From the NCBI GenBank assembly GCA_001899635.1, contig MKVQ01000048.1, positions 310,001 through 374,000 on the forward strand: a stretch of 64,000 nt of DNA. Direction: 5' to 3'. Made by a program: the position numbers and the translations under genes. Positions 18,394 to 27,067 of the stretch are shown piece after piece. Under the pieces are notes generated by a model. It did not search any database. It was given only the letters and a program-made list of their open reading frames with translations, and was not told the DNA's origin. Within the stretch, counting starts at the first letter, position 1, and every line of letters begins with the position of its first letter. The DNA is from Myxococcales bacterium 68-20 (lineage in GTDB: Bacteria; Myxococcota_A; Polyangia; Polyangiales; Polyangiaceae).

Positions 18394-19698
18394 ATGCCGT
18401 TCGACGGAGCTCTCAGCCGTGACCCGGAGCACGACCATCGAGCGCTCGGCGCCGTCCGTCGCGCGCTCGCCTCGGTGCCCTTCTACGCGAAGCAGAATCT
18501 GGCCGGCCTCGTCGCGGACGACGCTCCGCTCGACAGCGCGCTGGCGCGGTTGCCGCTCCTCACGCGGGACCGGATCCGTCCCACGCTCCCGAAGATGTGG
18601 TTCCCCGAAGGTCGCGACGCCAAGGCAGAGCTCGCGTCGGGCGCCGTCTCCGTGGTCGAAGCAGGCAGCGCCGATTCGCGCGTGCGGGTCCTCTTCGATG
18701 CTCGCTGGTGGCGGGCGCAGGAGCAGCGCGCTCTCGCGATCCATCCACGCGCCGCGAGCGCGCTCTCGGGTGAGCTCGGCACGTTCCGCGACGCCGTGCT
18801 CTGGGTGCCGGAGCGCGGTACAGGCTCATGTGGCTCGGGAGACCCCGGCTACGAGGAGCGCCTCGAAGGGACGCGGCTGCACCTCAACTCGCGCCAGGAC
18901 CCGACGTTCTGGACCGAGGCGGTGATGACGCGCATGCTCGACGAGCTCTCGACCCACGAGACGACGGCATTGCTCGCCGATCCGTTCTACCTCGACGTGC
19001 TCGCACGCCATGCTGCGGTCCTCGGACGTCGCCTCGACGTGCGCGGCTTCGTCGCGACGACGCGCGCGCGCGCAACGCGCGCCCATCGCGAGGCGCTCGC
19101 CCGAGTGTACCGAGGCACGCACATCGACGTGCTGGGCGCGCGCGAGGTCGGCACGCTGTTCGTCGAGAGCGACGACGGTTTGATGCATCATGCACCTTTC
19201 TCCACGCACGTGGAGCTCCTCCGCGCGAAGGTCGAGACGCCAGGAGCGGAAGACGTCGCCCTCGTCGTGGTGACGACACTCGAGCGCGACGTCCAGCCGC
19301 TCGTGCGCTACGTCCTCGGCGACCTCGTACAGGTCGCGCCGGGCAACGGCCGCTTCACGAGCGTGGCCCCGATCGCGTCGGTCGAGGGATCGATCGACGA
19401 CGCGATCGTCCGGCCGGACGGAGCGATCGTGACGCCGGGCGCGATCGATCGGGCGGTCGGCCCCGAGGTGCGCGCGTATCAGGTCGTCCAGTCCGATCCG
19501 ACGACGGTAGAGCTCGAGGTGGTCGGCGGCTCGCCCTCGCGCGTCTCCGAGGCAATCGCACCGCTGCTGTCTGGAATGACGATCACTGCCCGTAGCTCGA
19601 CCGCAATTGGCGCCGAGCCGAACGGAAAGTACCGAACGTCGCGGCGAAAGCTGCCCCTCTCTCTTTCCGCAGCGTTCGATGCGTGCGAAGGAGTTTGA
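18394..19698 (+). CDS. PaaK/CapK-like adenylate-forming protein
   Basis: 434 residues. Phenylacetate-CoA-ligase-like features include an N-terminal RRALASVPFYAKQNL segment, a central IDVLGAREVGTLFVE (the PaaK-type YGxxE region), VVVTTLERDVQPLVRYVLGD (acceptor-binding Arg/Asp) and a C-terminal GKYRTSRR, like the GKxRxV lysine region. The canonical glycine-rich P-loop of PaaK is not obvious; the region around TGSCGSGDPG is degenerate. Enzymatic activity is therefore uncertain. The gene ends 3 bp before the SufS-like gene, so they are co-translated, suggesting an acyl-adenylate activated next to a PLP enzyme. The substrate cannot be told. Confidence 0.65.
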   Translation: MPFDGALSRDPEHDHRALGAVRRALASVPFYAKQNLAGLVADDAPLDSALARLPLLTRDRIRPTLPKMWFPEGRDAKAELASGAVSVVEAGSADSRVRVLFDARWWRAQEQRALAIHPRAASALSGELGTFRDAVLWVPERGTGSCGSGDPGYEERLEGTRLHLNSRQDPTFWTEAVMTRMLDELSTHETTALLADPFYLDVLARHAAVLGRRLDVRGFVATTRARATRAHREALARVYRGTHIDVLGAREVGTLFVESDDGLMHHAPFSTHVELLRAKVETPGAEDVALVVVTTLERDVQPLVRYVLGDLVQVAPGNGRFTSVAPIASVEGSIDDAIVRPDGAIVTPGAIDRAVGPEVRAYQVVQSDPTTVELEVVGGSPSRVSEAIAPLLSGMTITARSSTAIGAEPNGKYRTSRRKLPLSLSAAFDACEGV

Positions 19699-19701
19699 CC
19701 G

Positions 19702-20925
19702 ATGAAGGACCATCTGAACGCCGTTGCCTCTCGCGTCCGGTCTCAGATCCCGCTGCTCGGACGAGAGCTGGGCGGGCGGCCGCTCGTCTTCCTCGACAAC
19801 GCGTCGACGACCCCGAAGCCGCAATCGGTGATCGACGCGGTCGTCGGCTACTACGAGACCGCGACCGCGAACGTTCATCGCGGCGTCCACACCCTCGGTG
19901 AGGAGGCGACGCGCCTCTTCGACGAAGCTCGCCGCGAGGTGGCCACGCTCATCGGAGCGGCGCCCGCGGAGATCGTCCTCGTGCGCGGGACGACGGAGGC
20001 AATCAACTTCGTCGCGAATGGCCTCGAGCTCGGTCCCGAGGACGAGGTCGTCTTCCCTGCCAGTGAGCATCACGCGAACTGGATCCCGTGGCGCGTCCAC
20101 GGCAAGCCGGTGCCGATGCCGATCGACGAGGACGGCGTCCCGCGCTGGGAGACGCTCGAGTCCTTGATCACGCCGAAGACGAAGCTCGTCTCCATCGGTC
20201 ACGTGTCCAACGTCACCGGTGCGATCGCGCCGGTCGAAGAGGTCGTCCGCATCGCGCATGCGCGCGGCGTCCCGGTGCTGCTCGACGCGGCGCAGTCGCT
20301 CTCGCACCTGCCGCTCGACGTCGCGCGCCTCGGCGTCGACTTCCTCGCCGCCTCGAGCCACAAGGCCTTCGGCCCCTCGGGTGTCGGCATCTTCTGGAGC
20401 AAGAAGGAGTTCCTCCAGAAGTGCCCGCTCTACCAGGTCGGCGGCGGGATGATCTCGCTCAACAACGACATCGACGTCGGCGGGTTCATCCCGCGCGACG
20501 CGCCGTTCAAGTTCGAGGCGGGCACGCCCGCGATCGAGGCGACGATCGGCTTCGGCGCCGCCGTGAAGTGGATGCGCGGCATCGGCATGGACGTGATCCG
20601 CGAGCACGACCTCGCGATGAGCCGCTACCTCATCGACGGCCTCTCCGACATCCCCGGCGTCCGCGTCCTCGCGAAGAAGCTGCCGCCCGAGAAGCGCATC
20701 GCGCTCGCGACGTTCGTCGTCGACGCTCCGGCGATGACCCAGGAGAGCGTCGCGCGCGCCCTCTGCGACATGTTCGCGGTCTGCGTGTCGGCCGGCTTCC
20801 ACTGCACGCACGTCCTCCATCACCGCGCGCACTTGCCGGGGACCGTGCGCGCGAGCCCGCACGTCTTCAACACGACCGACGAGATCGATCTTCTTCTCGA
20901 GGGCGTGCGCGAGATCGCGAGCTGA
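19702..20925 (+). CDS. SufS-like class V cysteine desulfurase
   Basis: 407 residues, with an AAGGAG site 8 bp before the ATG. Class V aminotransferase (SufS/CsdA) motifs: FLDNASTTPKP, NVHRGVHTL, GTTEAINFVANG, EHHANWIPW, PLP lysine in ASSHKAFGPSGVGIFW, and SAGFHCTHVL with the catalytic Cys in the position of the family's RxGHHC loop. The loop's Arg and first His are replaced (S, F), and no sufBCDU gene is nearby. It may therefore be a dedicated desulfurase or related PLP enzyme working with the adjacent PaaK-like protein rather than the housekeeping Fe-S enzyme. Family call firm, role inferred. Confidence 0.85.
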   Translation: MKDHLNAVASRVRSQIPLLGRELGGRPLVFLDNASTTPKPQSVIDAVVGYYETATANVHRGVHTLGEEATRLFDEARREVATLIGAAPAEIVLVRGTTEAINFVANGLELGPEDEVVFPASEHHANWIPWRVHGKPVPMPIDEDGVPRWETLESLITPKTKLVSIGHVSNVTGAIAPVEEVVRIAHARGVPVLLDAAQSLSHLPLDVARLGVDFLAASSHKAFGPSGVGIFWSKKEFLQKCPLYQVGGGMISLNNDIDVGGFIPRDAPFKFEAGTPAIEATIGFGAAVKWMRGIGMDVIREHDLAMSRYLIDGLSDIPGVRVLAKKLPPEKRIALATFVVDAPAMTQESVARALCDMFAVCVSAGFHCTHVLHHRAHLPGTVRASPHVFNTTDEIDLLLEGVREIAS

Positions 20926-20927
20926 CC

Positions 20928-20945
20928 GCTCGGCGCTGGCCGAGC
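20928..20945. terminator. Candidate terminator hairpin
   Basis: GCTCGGC-GCTG-GCCGAGC is a perfect 7-4-7 hairpin 2 bp after the SufS-like stop, between convergent genes (next stop at 20987). No T-run follows. Confidence 0.4.
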
Positions 20946-20986
20946 AGACACCGAACGTATCGCGCGCTCTGTCCCGGACCGTCGCG

Positions 20987-22153
20987 TCAGCCGCCGGGCA
21001 CGCGCGGCGCGACGGTCGCAGGGAGGAGATTGGTCGAGGTGGCCGGGCCGGTCCCGGTCGGAAAGGCCGCCTTCGCGGGACGATCGACGGGCCCCGTCGG
21101 CGGCGCGCCCAGCTGGTACTGGCGAGGCCAGAGGAACTGCGGAGCGCGCGACCAGTCACCGAGGAAGATCGTGGTGCCGTTTCCTCCGAGCTTACCGAGC
21201 GCCTCGTAGCCGGCGGCCTGGACGGTGTAGGCCGTGTGAGCGGACGCATCCGCGCGCATCTCCGCCGCCTTCGCGGAGGCGAGCAGCGTGCGCTCCCTGG
21301 TCTGGGCCGTCGCGCGGATGACCTTCTGCTCCGCCTCGAGCTTGTCGATCGCGATCTGTTGCTGGAGGACCTCCTTCTGGTTCTTGGCGTGGAGCAGGGC
21401 GAGCTCGGCCTCCCGCTTCGACTTCTCGGCGGCGATCTCGTTCTGGAGACGAGCCTGGTTCGCGTCGCTCTCGGCCTTGAGCTTCGCCTGCGCGGCCGCG
21501 AGCTCGAGGGCGGTCCTGTCGCGCGCGGCCTGGGCCTCGATCGCCGCCTTCTGCCGCGCGGCCTCCTGCTGCCCGATCAGCCGCTTCTCGACCGCGTTCG
21601 CGATCTCCGGCGAGGCGTACTTGATCTTCTCGAGCGTGATCGACGAGACCTCGACGTGCTTGTTGCGGATACGCCGGCGCACCTCCTCTTCGATCTCGTC
21701 CTCGACCTTGTCGAGGTTGCCGACGAGCGTGGTGTAGGAGTGGCGCGCGAGCACGTTGCGGGAAGCGCTCCGTGCCTCGGGGCCGATGATCTCCTCGTAG
21801 TAGTCCCTGCCGATCTCGCTATGGAGCTGGAACAGCTCCGACGTGATCGGCCGGTACGTCACGACGACGTTCACGTCCATCGCGAGGCCTTCGGACGAGG
21901 GCGTGAAGACGGACTCCTTCCGCGTCTGGTAGGTGACGTCGTAGCTCTCGATGTAGCCGCAGTCTCGGAAGAGGCACCATCCGAGGCTGTACGAGCCGGG
22001 CTGGAGGACCTCCGGCTTCACGCCTCCGTCGTGCGGGCTGTAGCGGAGTCCGCGCTGACCGGGCTCGACGGCCTGCCTTCCGCACCCGGTGCCGGATGTG
22101 ACGGCCAAAAGGCCGATCGCCAGTGCCAACACAGTCTGCTCGATTCGCTTCAT
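20987..22153 (-). CDS. Band-7/SPFH-domain lipoprotein
   Basis: 388 residues from the ATG at 22153 (GGAGG site 6 bp upstream). A signal peptide ends in a possible lipobox SGTGC near residue 24. An SPFH/Band-7 domain follows (about 30-200: EGLAMDVNVVVTYRPI, then KHVEVSSITLEKIKYASPEIA), then a long Ala/Glu/Lys coiled coil (about 200-320) and a Pro-rich tail. SPFH proteins scaffold membrane microdomains and regulate proteases, usually through a transmembrane anchor. A lipid anchor on the outside would be unusual, though a simple signal anchor is the alternative. The small lipoprotein gene at 22173-22832 lies 19 bp upstream and is likely co-transcribed. Confidence 0.78.
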   Translation of the reverse strand: MKRIEQTVLALAIGLLAVTSGTGCGRQAVEPGQRGLRYSPHDGGVKPEVLQPGSYSLGWCLFRDCGYIESYDVTYQTRKESVFTPSSEGLAMDVNVVVTYRPITSELFQLHSEIGRDYYEEIIGPEARSASRNVLARHSYTTLVGNLDKVEDEIEEEVRRRIRNKHVEVSSITLEKIKYASPEIANAVEKRLIGQQEAARQKAAIEAQAARDRTALELAAAQAKLKAESDANQARLQNEIAAEKSKREAELALLHAKNQKEVLQQQIAIDKLEAEQKVIRATAQTRERTLLASAKAAEMRADASAHTAYTVQAAGYEALGKLGGNGTTIFLGDWSRAPQFLWPRQYQLGAPPTGPVDRPAKAAFPTGTGPATSTNLLPATVAPRVPGG

Positions 22154-22172
22154 GAATCCTCCGTGTGAGCGA

Positions 22173-22832
22173 TCAGTCGGACTCCCCAGGCGCGTCGGAG
22201 TCACCGTCCTCGTCGGCATCGTCGTGCGAGCCCGAGTTCCCGACGACACCTCCGGGCACCACGAATGCAGGCCTCCCTCCGGACTTGCCCGGATGCTCGG
22301 GATCCGCGGCCGCGAGCCAACTCGTGAGGTCGCGTCCGATGCGCGTCATGCACGCATAGAGGACGGGCGCGCCGCTGCCCGGCGCGACGAGCCCGCCGTC
22401 ACGGCATGCCGTCTCCGTCTGTCCGATGTGGGCTCCGCCGATCCGCGCGCGTAGCGTCGCGCGCACGCCGATCGTGACGAGGAGACGGGCGCCGTCGTGC
22501 TCCGCCTCCGCCTGGATCACCTCGACGAAGAGCTGCCAGCCCCCGTCGCGCCGCCCGCGGTTCTTGTCGGCCCACGGCACCGCAGCGCTCGATATCGCGT
22601 GGCCGAGCGCGGCCTCGAAGTCGCCGTACACGACGCTGCTCCCGCTGACGGGGAGCGGATCGCGCACCGACGTGCTGCGCGTCACGACTTCGAGCGGCAC
22701 CGCGTTCGTAGGCGTGGCCGTGATGGGCACGCCTGCCGACGAGAGCAGCGGCACAATCTGACGCCCCCCGCATCCAATGGCGCCGAGAGAAGCGCTGAGG
22801 ACGACGAGGAGCGCCGGAGCAATCCGACGCAT
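22173..22832 (-). CDS. Small lipoprotein upstream of Band-7 gene
   Basis: 219 residues from the ATG at 22832. Lipobox LGAIGC at about residue 21. The mature part has no family I recognise: two Cys (TETACRD, LYACMTRIG) may form a disulfide, and the C-terminus is acidic (DDADEDGDSD). Close linkage to the Band-7 gene suggests a partner that assembles with it at the envelope. Function unknown. Confidence 0.65.
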   Translation of the reverse strand: MRRIAPALLVVLSASLGAIGCGGRQIVPLLSSAGVPITATPTNAVPLEVVTRSTSVRDPLPVSGSSVVYGDFEAALGHAISSAAVPWADKNRGRRDGGWQLFVEVIQAEAEHDGARLLVTIGVRATLRARIGGAHIGQTETACRDGGLVAPGSGAPVLYACMTRIGRDLTSWLAAADPEHPGKSGGRPAFVVPGGVVGNSGSHDDADEDGDSDAPGESD

Positions 22833-23162
22833 CGACCAGCCGCTCAAGCACGACGTGGGCCGAGCGCGTTCTCGCCGAGATCATGGGGGCCGCGCGTTGC
22901 GGTCGCTCAGCCGTTCACGTGGTGACTCGCGTCGCCGACGCGAGTCGCCACGGTCGTGCGAGACACCGGCCGAGGGGCTTCGGGGCAAGCCCCGGCCATC
23001 CGGGCGGGCGCGCCGGCGAGCGGAAGAAGCGATGACTGCGCCTCGAGCGCGGGCGCCCTCGAGGCGGACCGCTGCCCCGAACCTCGGCCTTGGTGTTCGG
23101 CCCGGCTCGAAGGCGAGGTTCGAAGATCCGCGCGCGGCATCGTTCGCGCTAAGGTTCGCCCC
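22833..23162. other. Intergenic region, 330 bp, with palindrome
   Basis: Divergent region between the lipoprotein genes at 22832 (minus) and 23163 (plus), so it should carry both promoters. Apart from the 23-bp palindrome at 22924-22946, annotated separately, I see no clear promoter motif or gene. Confidence 0.5.
22924..22946. promoter_or_regulatory. Perfect palindrome in divergent promoter region
   Basis: Arms GACTCGCGTCG and CGACGCGAGTC surround one central C: a perfect 11-bp inverted repeat. With no T-run and a position between divergent genes it looks more like a dimeric regulator's operator than a terminator. The regulator is unknown. Confidence 0.35.
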
Positions 23163-23702
23163 ATGCTCGTCGTGCGAAGAAGCCTGTGGATCGCCCTCGC
23201 CGCGTTCGTCCTGTTCCTCGTGGGGTGCCCAGGACCGACTTTCGTCGTTCAGCAATACGGCGGGCCCCAGAGAGCCCCCGAGACGATCGGCACCTTGCGC
23301 GTGAACGGGAACGAGCCGGTGCGCTTGCTCATGCTCGATCATCAGGACGCCGCCGCGCCGATCGTGGAAGACGGCCGACTCCACATCGAGTTGCTCCCGG
23401 GCCGCCATGACCTCATCGTCGGCGATGCGCGTGCGCCCGGCGTGCGTCATCTGCCCGTGGCATTCCAGGCCGAGGCGGGGCGATTCTATCGCGTCGTCTT
23501 CGTCCAAGAAGCCGGGGGGGAGCCGCACGTCTACGAGGTGAGTCGCGAGAAGGATACGTTGACTCGAGACGTGACCTTGCCTCCCGACAGTGGAATCGAG
23601 CGCGTGCCGCCGGGCCGCCAGCCCAAGCCAGCGCCGCCGGGCGAGGACGCCGGGGCACCTCACGAGCCGTCCAGCCCCGTGAGCGAAGCTGACGCTGGCT
23701 GA
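23163..23702 (+). CDS. Small lipoprotein, unknown
   Basis: 179 residues. The signal peptide ends in lipobox LFLVGC (about residue 22). The mature part has a ~110-residue compact domain with PETIGTLRVNGNEPVRLLML and IELLPGRHDLIVGDA, resembling PEGA-like or small beta-sandwich lipoproteins. A Pro-rich C-terminal tail follows. Not assigned to a family with confidence. It stands alone on the plus strand before module copy 2. Confidence 0.65.
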   Translation: MLVVRRSLWIALAAFVLFLVGCPGPTFVVQQYGGPQRAPETIGTLRVNGNEPVRLLMLDHQDAAAPIVEDGRLHIELLPGRHDLIVGDARAPGVRHLPVAFQAEAGRFYRVVFVQEAGGEPHVYEVSREKDTLTRDVTLPPDSGIERVPPGRQPKPAPPGEDAGAPHEPSSPVSEADAG

Positions 23703-23756
23703 GCGGCGGAGAACGGTCCGTCGCTGCGCGCTTCGTTCCTCCCGTAGCCACACGTG

Positions 23757-23880
23757 CCCCCGAGCGGCGGCACGCTGCTGGGGAGCGACACCGTCTCGAT
23801 CGGGGGCTCGTACACGCTCGGCGGGGGCGAGCTGCAGGGCGGCGGCGGCGGCCCGGTGGGCGATTGCGGCCCACGCGCGC
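23757..23880 (-). pseudogene. Orphan fragment of the 33580-34965 ATPase gene
   Basis: About 110 bp (23771-23880) align without gaps, at a constant offset of 10,850, to 34621-34730 inside the CpsD-like gene; I count about 14 mismatches (~87% identity). Both are in the same orientation. Translated on the minus strand the fragment still reads RGPQSPTGPPPP and SSVPP, like the intact gene. Similarity ends sharply on both sides and no start or ATPase domain is present. It sits immediately outside the 3' end of module copy 2, while the intact gene lies outside its other end, so copy 2 is bracketed by a direct repeat. Confidence 0.75.
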
Positions 23881-23900
23881 ATGAAGGGGCGGGCGCGACT

Positions 23901-25712
23901 TCATCGAATGGGCGGGAGCGGTGTCTCCACGAGCTTCCGCAGCGCCATGCCGCCCGGATACGCGTAGCTCGCGGAAGCCGCCCAGCCCCAGATGGTGGCT
24001 GTGAACGCGCCGTCGCTCCGCATCCGCTGGAGACCGCTCTGGCAGACCCCGACGTCGAAACTCTGTCCGGGACCGCCATCGCGCATGAGATCGACGCGCA
24101 CGTACTCGTAGTCGCCTCTCGTCCCGACGGGCTTCCATCCCGTCAGGTGGCCGGCGCACTCGAGCCAAACCTCCCTGAATTGGCCGTCCGTCTTCGCCCT
24201 CACTACGACGAGCGACGTCTCGTCGTACGTCGGGTCGGCGAAGAAGCTATACGAGCTCAAGTACTGTCCGGCAGGAACGACATTGACGAACTCGGGATCC
24301 CCTCGGCTCAGGAGAGTTTGCCTACCAAGGTAGTCCGGCCGCGAATCGCCCGCGGTGTTCTCCCCTGAGCCGGTCATGTACGCAGCGAGATAGACCGGAT
24401 GATCCACGTCCTGCGTGCGAACGACGAATGCGTCCCCTGTCCCCGCCCAGAACGTCACAACCTCGCCCGCCGACATCCTCGTGGGTGCGCCCGGCGGCGG
24501 GGCCGGATCATAGTCGAGTCGTGTCTCGTCCCGCGCAGCGACGATCCGGTACGGCATCGGTTCGTGCTCGTCGCCGAGACGTGGACGATAGCCGACGCCG
24601 ACATACTCGGATCCCCACTGCTCGAGCGAGGGGAGCTGCTGAAGTGCCGCATCGCACGCTCGGCGTGCTGACGGAATGAACATGCACTCGTGTCCGCCAA
24701 AGACGCTCGTTGGCTTGTTCGACGTGACGACGCTGCCCGAAAGCTCCTCCGCCTGATTGATCTGCAGGAGCTGCCCCTTGCCAAGACGATACGTCACGGG
24801 AACGCGCGCCGCGGTTCCGACGACGCCAGGGCCATCCTGGATGTCGTGCGTCGGAAGAATGGTGACCTCCGTGTCGTCCTCGGATGCAACGATTTGCGCG
24901 GCAGGCCCGCCCAAGGGCGGCACGTACGTCCTTCGCTCCCAAGCATTGACGATGATGTGCTGCTTGCCCCAGGTCGGAACGGGCAATAGGAGCGTCGCCG
25001 AGGGAATGAACGATCGAGCTCCACCGAACGGGTAGATCGCGGTAAGGCCCACCGGCACGTTCGTCGTGAGATGGAATGAGGAGGCAATTCCAGTACGACT
25101 CGGGAGTTGGTAATCAAGCGTCGCCGGGACGATCCCGCCCGGACAGGGCACTGGAAATTCACCGACAGCAGACCGGCCGTCGGAGACGAACAGAATCGCA
25201 CTCTCGCCCGCGGCGAGCGCGCCGACGTGTGGGGTCAACGTGGCGCTGCCCGGGGTCGTCCGATAGAGCGACTTCGAGACGTCGAGATGCTCTCCTTGGT
25301 ACTCGAGCGACACGTCGACCGGCAACTGCGAGGTGTTGACGATGTACGCGGCGTAACACGATACGCCCTGGCCCTTGTCGAACATCGGCGGCTGAAGATA
25401 GAACTCGCACCCGTTCGAGCTTCCATCGGCGGCCGCTGCCGCGCAGGGCTCCTGGCAAACGCCGGCACCACACGCAAGCTCCGGCGGGCACGTCTCGACG
25501 ATCTCGCCGGTGCACGTTTGAACGATCGACCGACCGTCCAGCGAGCATTGGACCAGACACTCGGGACCAGCGGAGGCGTCTTCGTCCTGGTCGAAGGGCA
25601 CCGGTTCGACAAAGCTCTCTCTCCGCTTTTCGCATGCGCCGACGGAGGCCATGACGAGCACGGAGCCGAGAAGGACGCATACGGTTCGGCGCGGGTTCAG
25701 CGTGCGCATCAT
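23901..25712 (-). CDS. IgGFc-binding-domain lipoprotein, copy 2
   Basis: 603 residues. ATG at 25712 in an ATGA overlap with the RCC1 gene. Lipobox ASVGAC about residue 27. Layout as in copy 1: Cys-rich start (CLVQCSLDGRSIVQTC, CGAGVCQEPC), LEQWGSEYVGVGYRPRL in the core, DPEFVNVVPAGQYLSSYSFF, then a terminal WGWAASASYAYPGG. Unlike copies 1 and 3 it lacks the CGYGRH tail motif (VGVCQSGLQRM there), hinting at a different terminal disulfide. Predicted surface-exposed lipoprotein with binding or adhesin function, by family inference. Confidence 0.8.
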   Translation of the reverse strand: MMRTLNPRRTVCVLLGSVLVMASVGACEKRRESFVEPVPFDQDEDASAGPECLVQCSLDGRSIVQTCTGEIVETCPPELACGAGVCQEPCAAAAADGSSNGCEFYLQPPMFDKGQGVSCYAAYIVNTSQLPVDVSLEYQGEHLDVSKSLYRTTPGSATLTPHVGALAAGESAILFVSDGRSAVGEFPVPCPGGIVPATLDYQLPSRTGIASSFHLTTNVPVGLTAIYPFGGARSFIPSATLLLPVPTWGKQHIIVNAWERRTYVPPLGGPAAQIVASEDDTEVTILPTHDIQDGPGVVGTAARVPVTYRLGKGQLLQINQAEELSGSVVTSNKPTSVFGGHECMFIPSARRACDAALQQLPSLEQWGSEYVGVGYRPRLGDEHEPMPYRIVAARDETRLDYDPAPPPGAPTRMSAGEVVTFWAGTGDAFVVRTQDVDHPVYLAAYMTGSGENTAGDSRPDYLGRQTLLSRGDPEFVNVVPAGQYLSSYSFFADPTYDETSLVVVRAKTDGQFREVWLECAGHLTGWKPVGTRGDYEYVRVDLMRDGGPGQSFDVGVCQSGLQRMRSDGAFTATIWGWAASASYAYPGGMALRKLVETPLPPIR

Positions 25713-27067
25713 GGCAAAACGATCTCCACCGGGACGAGGCTCTGCTGTCGACCACTGCCGAGCTGTCCATACATGTTGTCGCCCCAACAGAAGACTCTGC
25801 CGCTCGTCAGGAGCGCGCACGTCGACCGAGCCGATGTCTTCACTTGGGCAGCGGGCTCTGGCAGTCCAGCGACCCTGACCGGTGCGAGCGCGTAGGCCTT
25901 CGTTCCATCGCCGACCTGACCGCTCGCGTTGTTCCCCCAGCAATGAACGTCGCCCGACACCCCGCACGCGCAAGCGCGCTCCAAGAGCGCGGCGACGCTC
26001 CCGTCGCTCGCCGTCGCGATCTGAACCACAGGCTCCGGCGTCACGATCGGCCTGGGGAGGGCACGTTCGAGCAATACGCTCCCGAGCTGCCCGGCGCCCA
26101 CTTCAGCGCGCTCGCGGACCAGTCCCCAACAATAGGCGGTTCCGTCTGCCGTCGCGCATGCCGCCTTGCGGTCCACGCCCATGCTCGAAACGCTCGCGAG
26201 TTGGATGTCCCGTGGATACGGATCGGGGAACAACGACGAGACACGCGCGAGCGGAGGGTTCGCTCCCCAGCTGACGACGGTGCCGTCCGCGCGGAGAACG
26301 AAGGACGCGCTGCCGACGAATAGGCTCGTGATCGGCGCGCCGGGAGGGATCGTGATCGCGCGTGGCGAAAGCGCGGCGTTTGCGCCGAGCTCAGGCACCG
26401 CGATCTGACCATTGGAGTTCTCGCCCCAGCAGAGAACGCCTCCGTCGACCACGGCGCACGCGGTGCGCTCGGCGACGCCCACCTTCGTTGCCGGCGGGAT
26501 GGGGAGCTTGACGGGAGTGAGCTCGGTCGTCGTAGCGCTGAGCTCGCTACGAAGGAACGGGCCTGTTCCCCAGCACCATGTGGCTCCCGCGCTGTCGATC
26601 GCGCACGAACGGGCGAGCTCGACTACGCCTTCGACCCCGACGACGCGCTCGGCCGTCCGACCGTCGTTCGTCCCCGCGTGTTGGCCGCGTCCGAGCTGGC
26701 CCGCGTTGTTCTGGCCCCAGCATGCCACGGTACCGTCACGGAGAAGCGCGCAGAAGCCTTCGCCGAAGGTCGTCGTGAGCGACGTGGCACACCGCGCGGA
26801 CGCGCAGACCACGGGCCGGACGGCTCCCGCGTCCCACTTGGCCGCGTCGAGTCCGGGCGCCCCCGCGTCGAGCCCGGGCGGCTCGGCATCGAGGACGCCC
26901 CCGTCGACGAGTGGCTCATCGGGTAAGGAGGCGTCAGGGCCGACGGCGGGATGGGTGGAGTCTTCTACGCTCGAGCAGCTTGCGGTCAAGCTCCCAGCCG
27001 CCGCAATCGCCACGACGACGCGTGCGACCGGGACCTGAGCGTCAAGGAGACGTTTTGTGAAATGCAC
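25709..27067 (-). CDS. RCC1-repeat lipoprotein, copy 2
   Basis: 452 residues from a GTG at 27067, selected for its GGAG site and because it begins a proper signal peptide (lipobox SLTASC). A long Asp/Pro/Gly linker (DAEPPGLDAGAPGLDAA) precedes seven RCC1 repeats with cores FCALLRDGTVACWG, CAVVDGGVLCWG, CATADGTAYCWG and CALLTSGRVFCWG. Two blades are irregular: one has no Cys (FVLRADGTVVSWG) and one has an ACACGVSG insert. Overlaps the propeller B stop by 26 bp and the IgGFc-domain start by 4 bp. Confidence 0.8.
   Translation of the reverse strand: MHFTKRLLDAQVPVARVVVAIAAAGSLTASCSSVEDSTHPAVGPDASLPDEPLVDGGVLDAEPPGLDAGAPGLDAAKWDAGAVRPVVCASARCATSLTTTFGEGFCALLRDGTVACWGQNNAGQLGRGQHAGTNDGRTAERVVGVEGVVELARSCAIDSAGATWCWGTGPFLRSELSATTTELTPVKLPIPPATKVGVAERTACAVVDGGVLCWGENSNGQIAVPELGANAALSPRAITIPPGAPITSLFVGSASFVLRADGTVVSWGANPPLARVSSLFPDPYPRDIQLASVSSMGVDRKAACATADGTAYCWGLVRERAEVGAGQLGSVLLERALPRPIVTPEPVVQIATASDGSVAALLERACACGVSGDVHCWGNNASGQVGDGTKAYALAPVRVAGLPEPAAQVKTSARSTCALLTSGRVFCWGDNMYGQLGSGRQQSLVPVEIVLP

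Noticed and set aside
18826-21249. 807-codon minus-strand open frame
   Set aside because: Antisense to the PaaK-like and SufS-like genes, with shadow composition.
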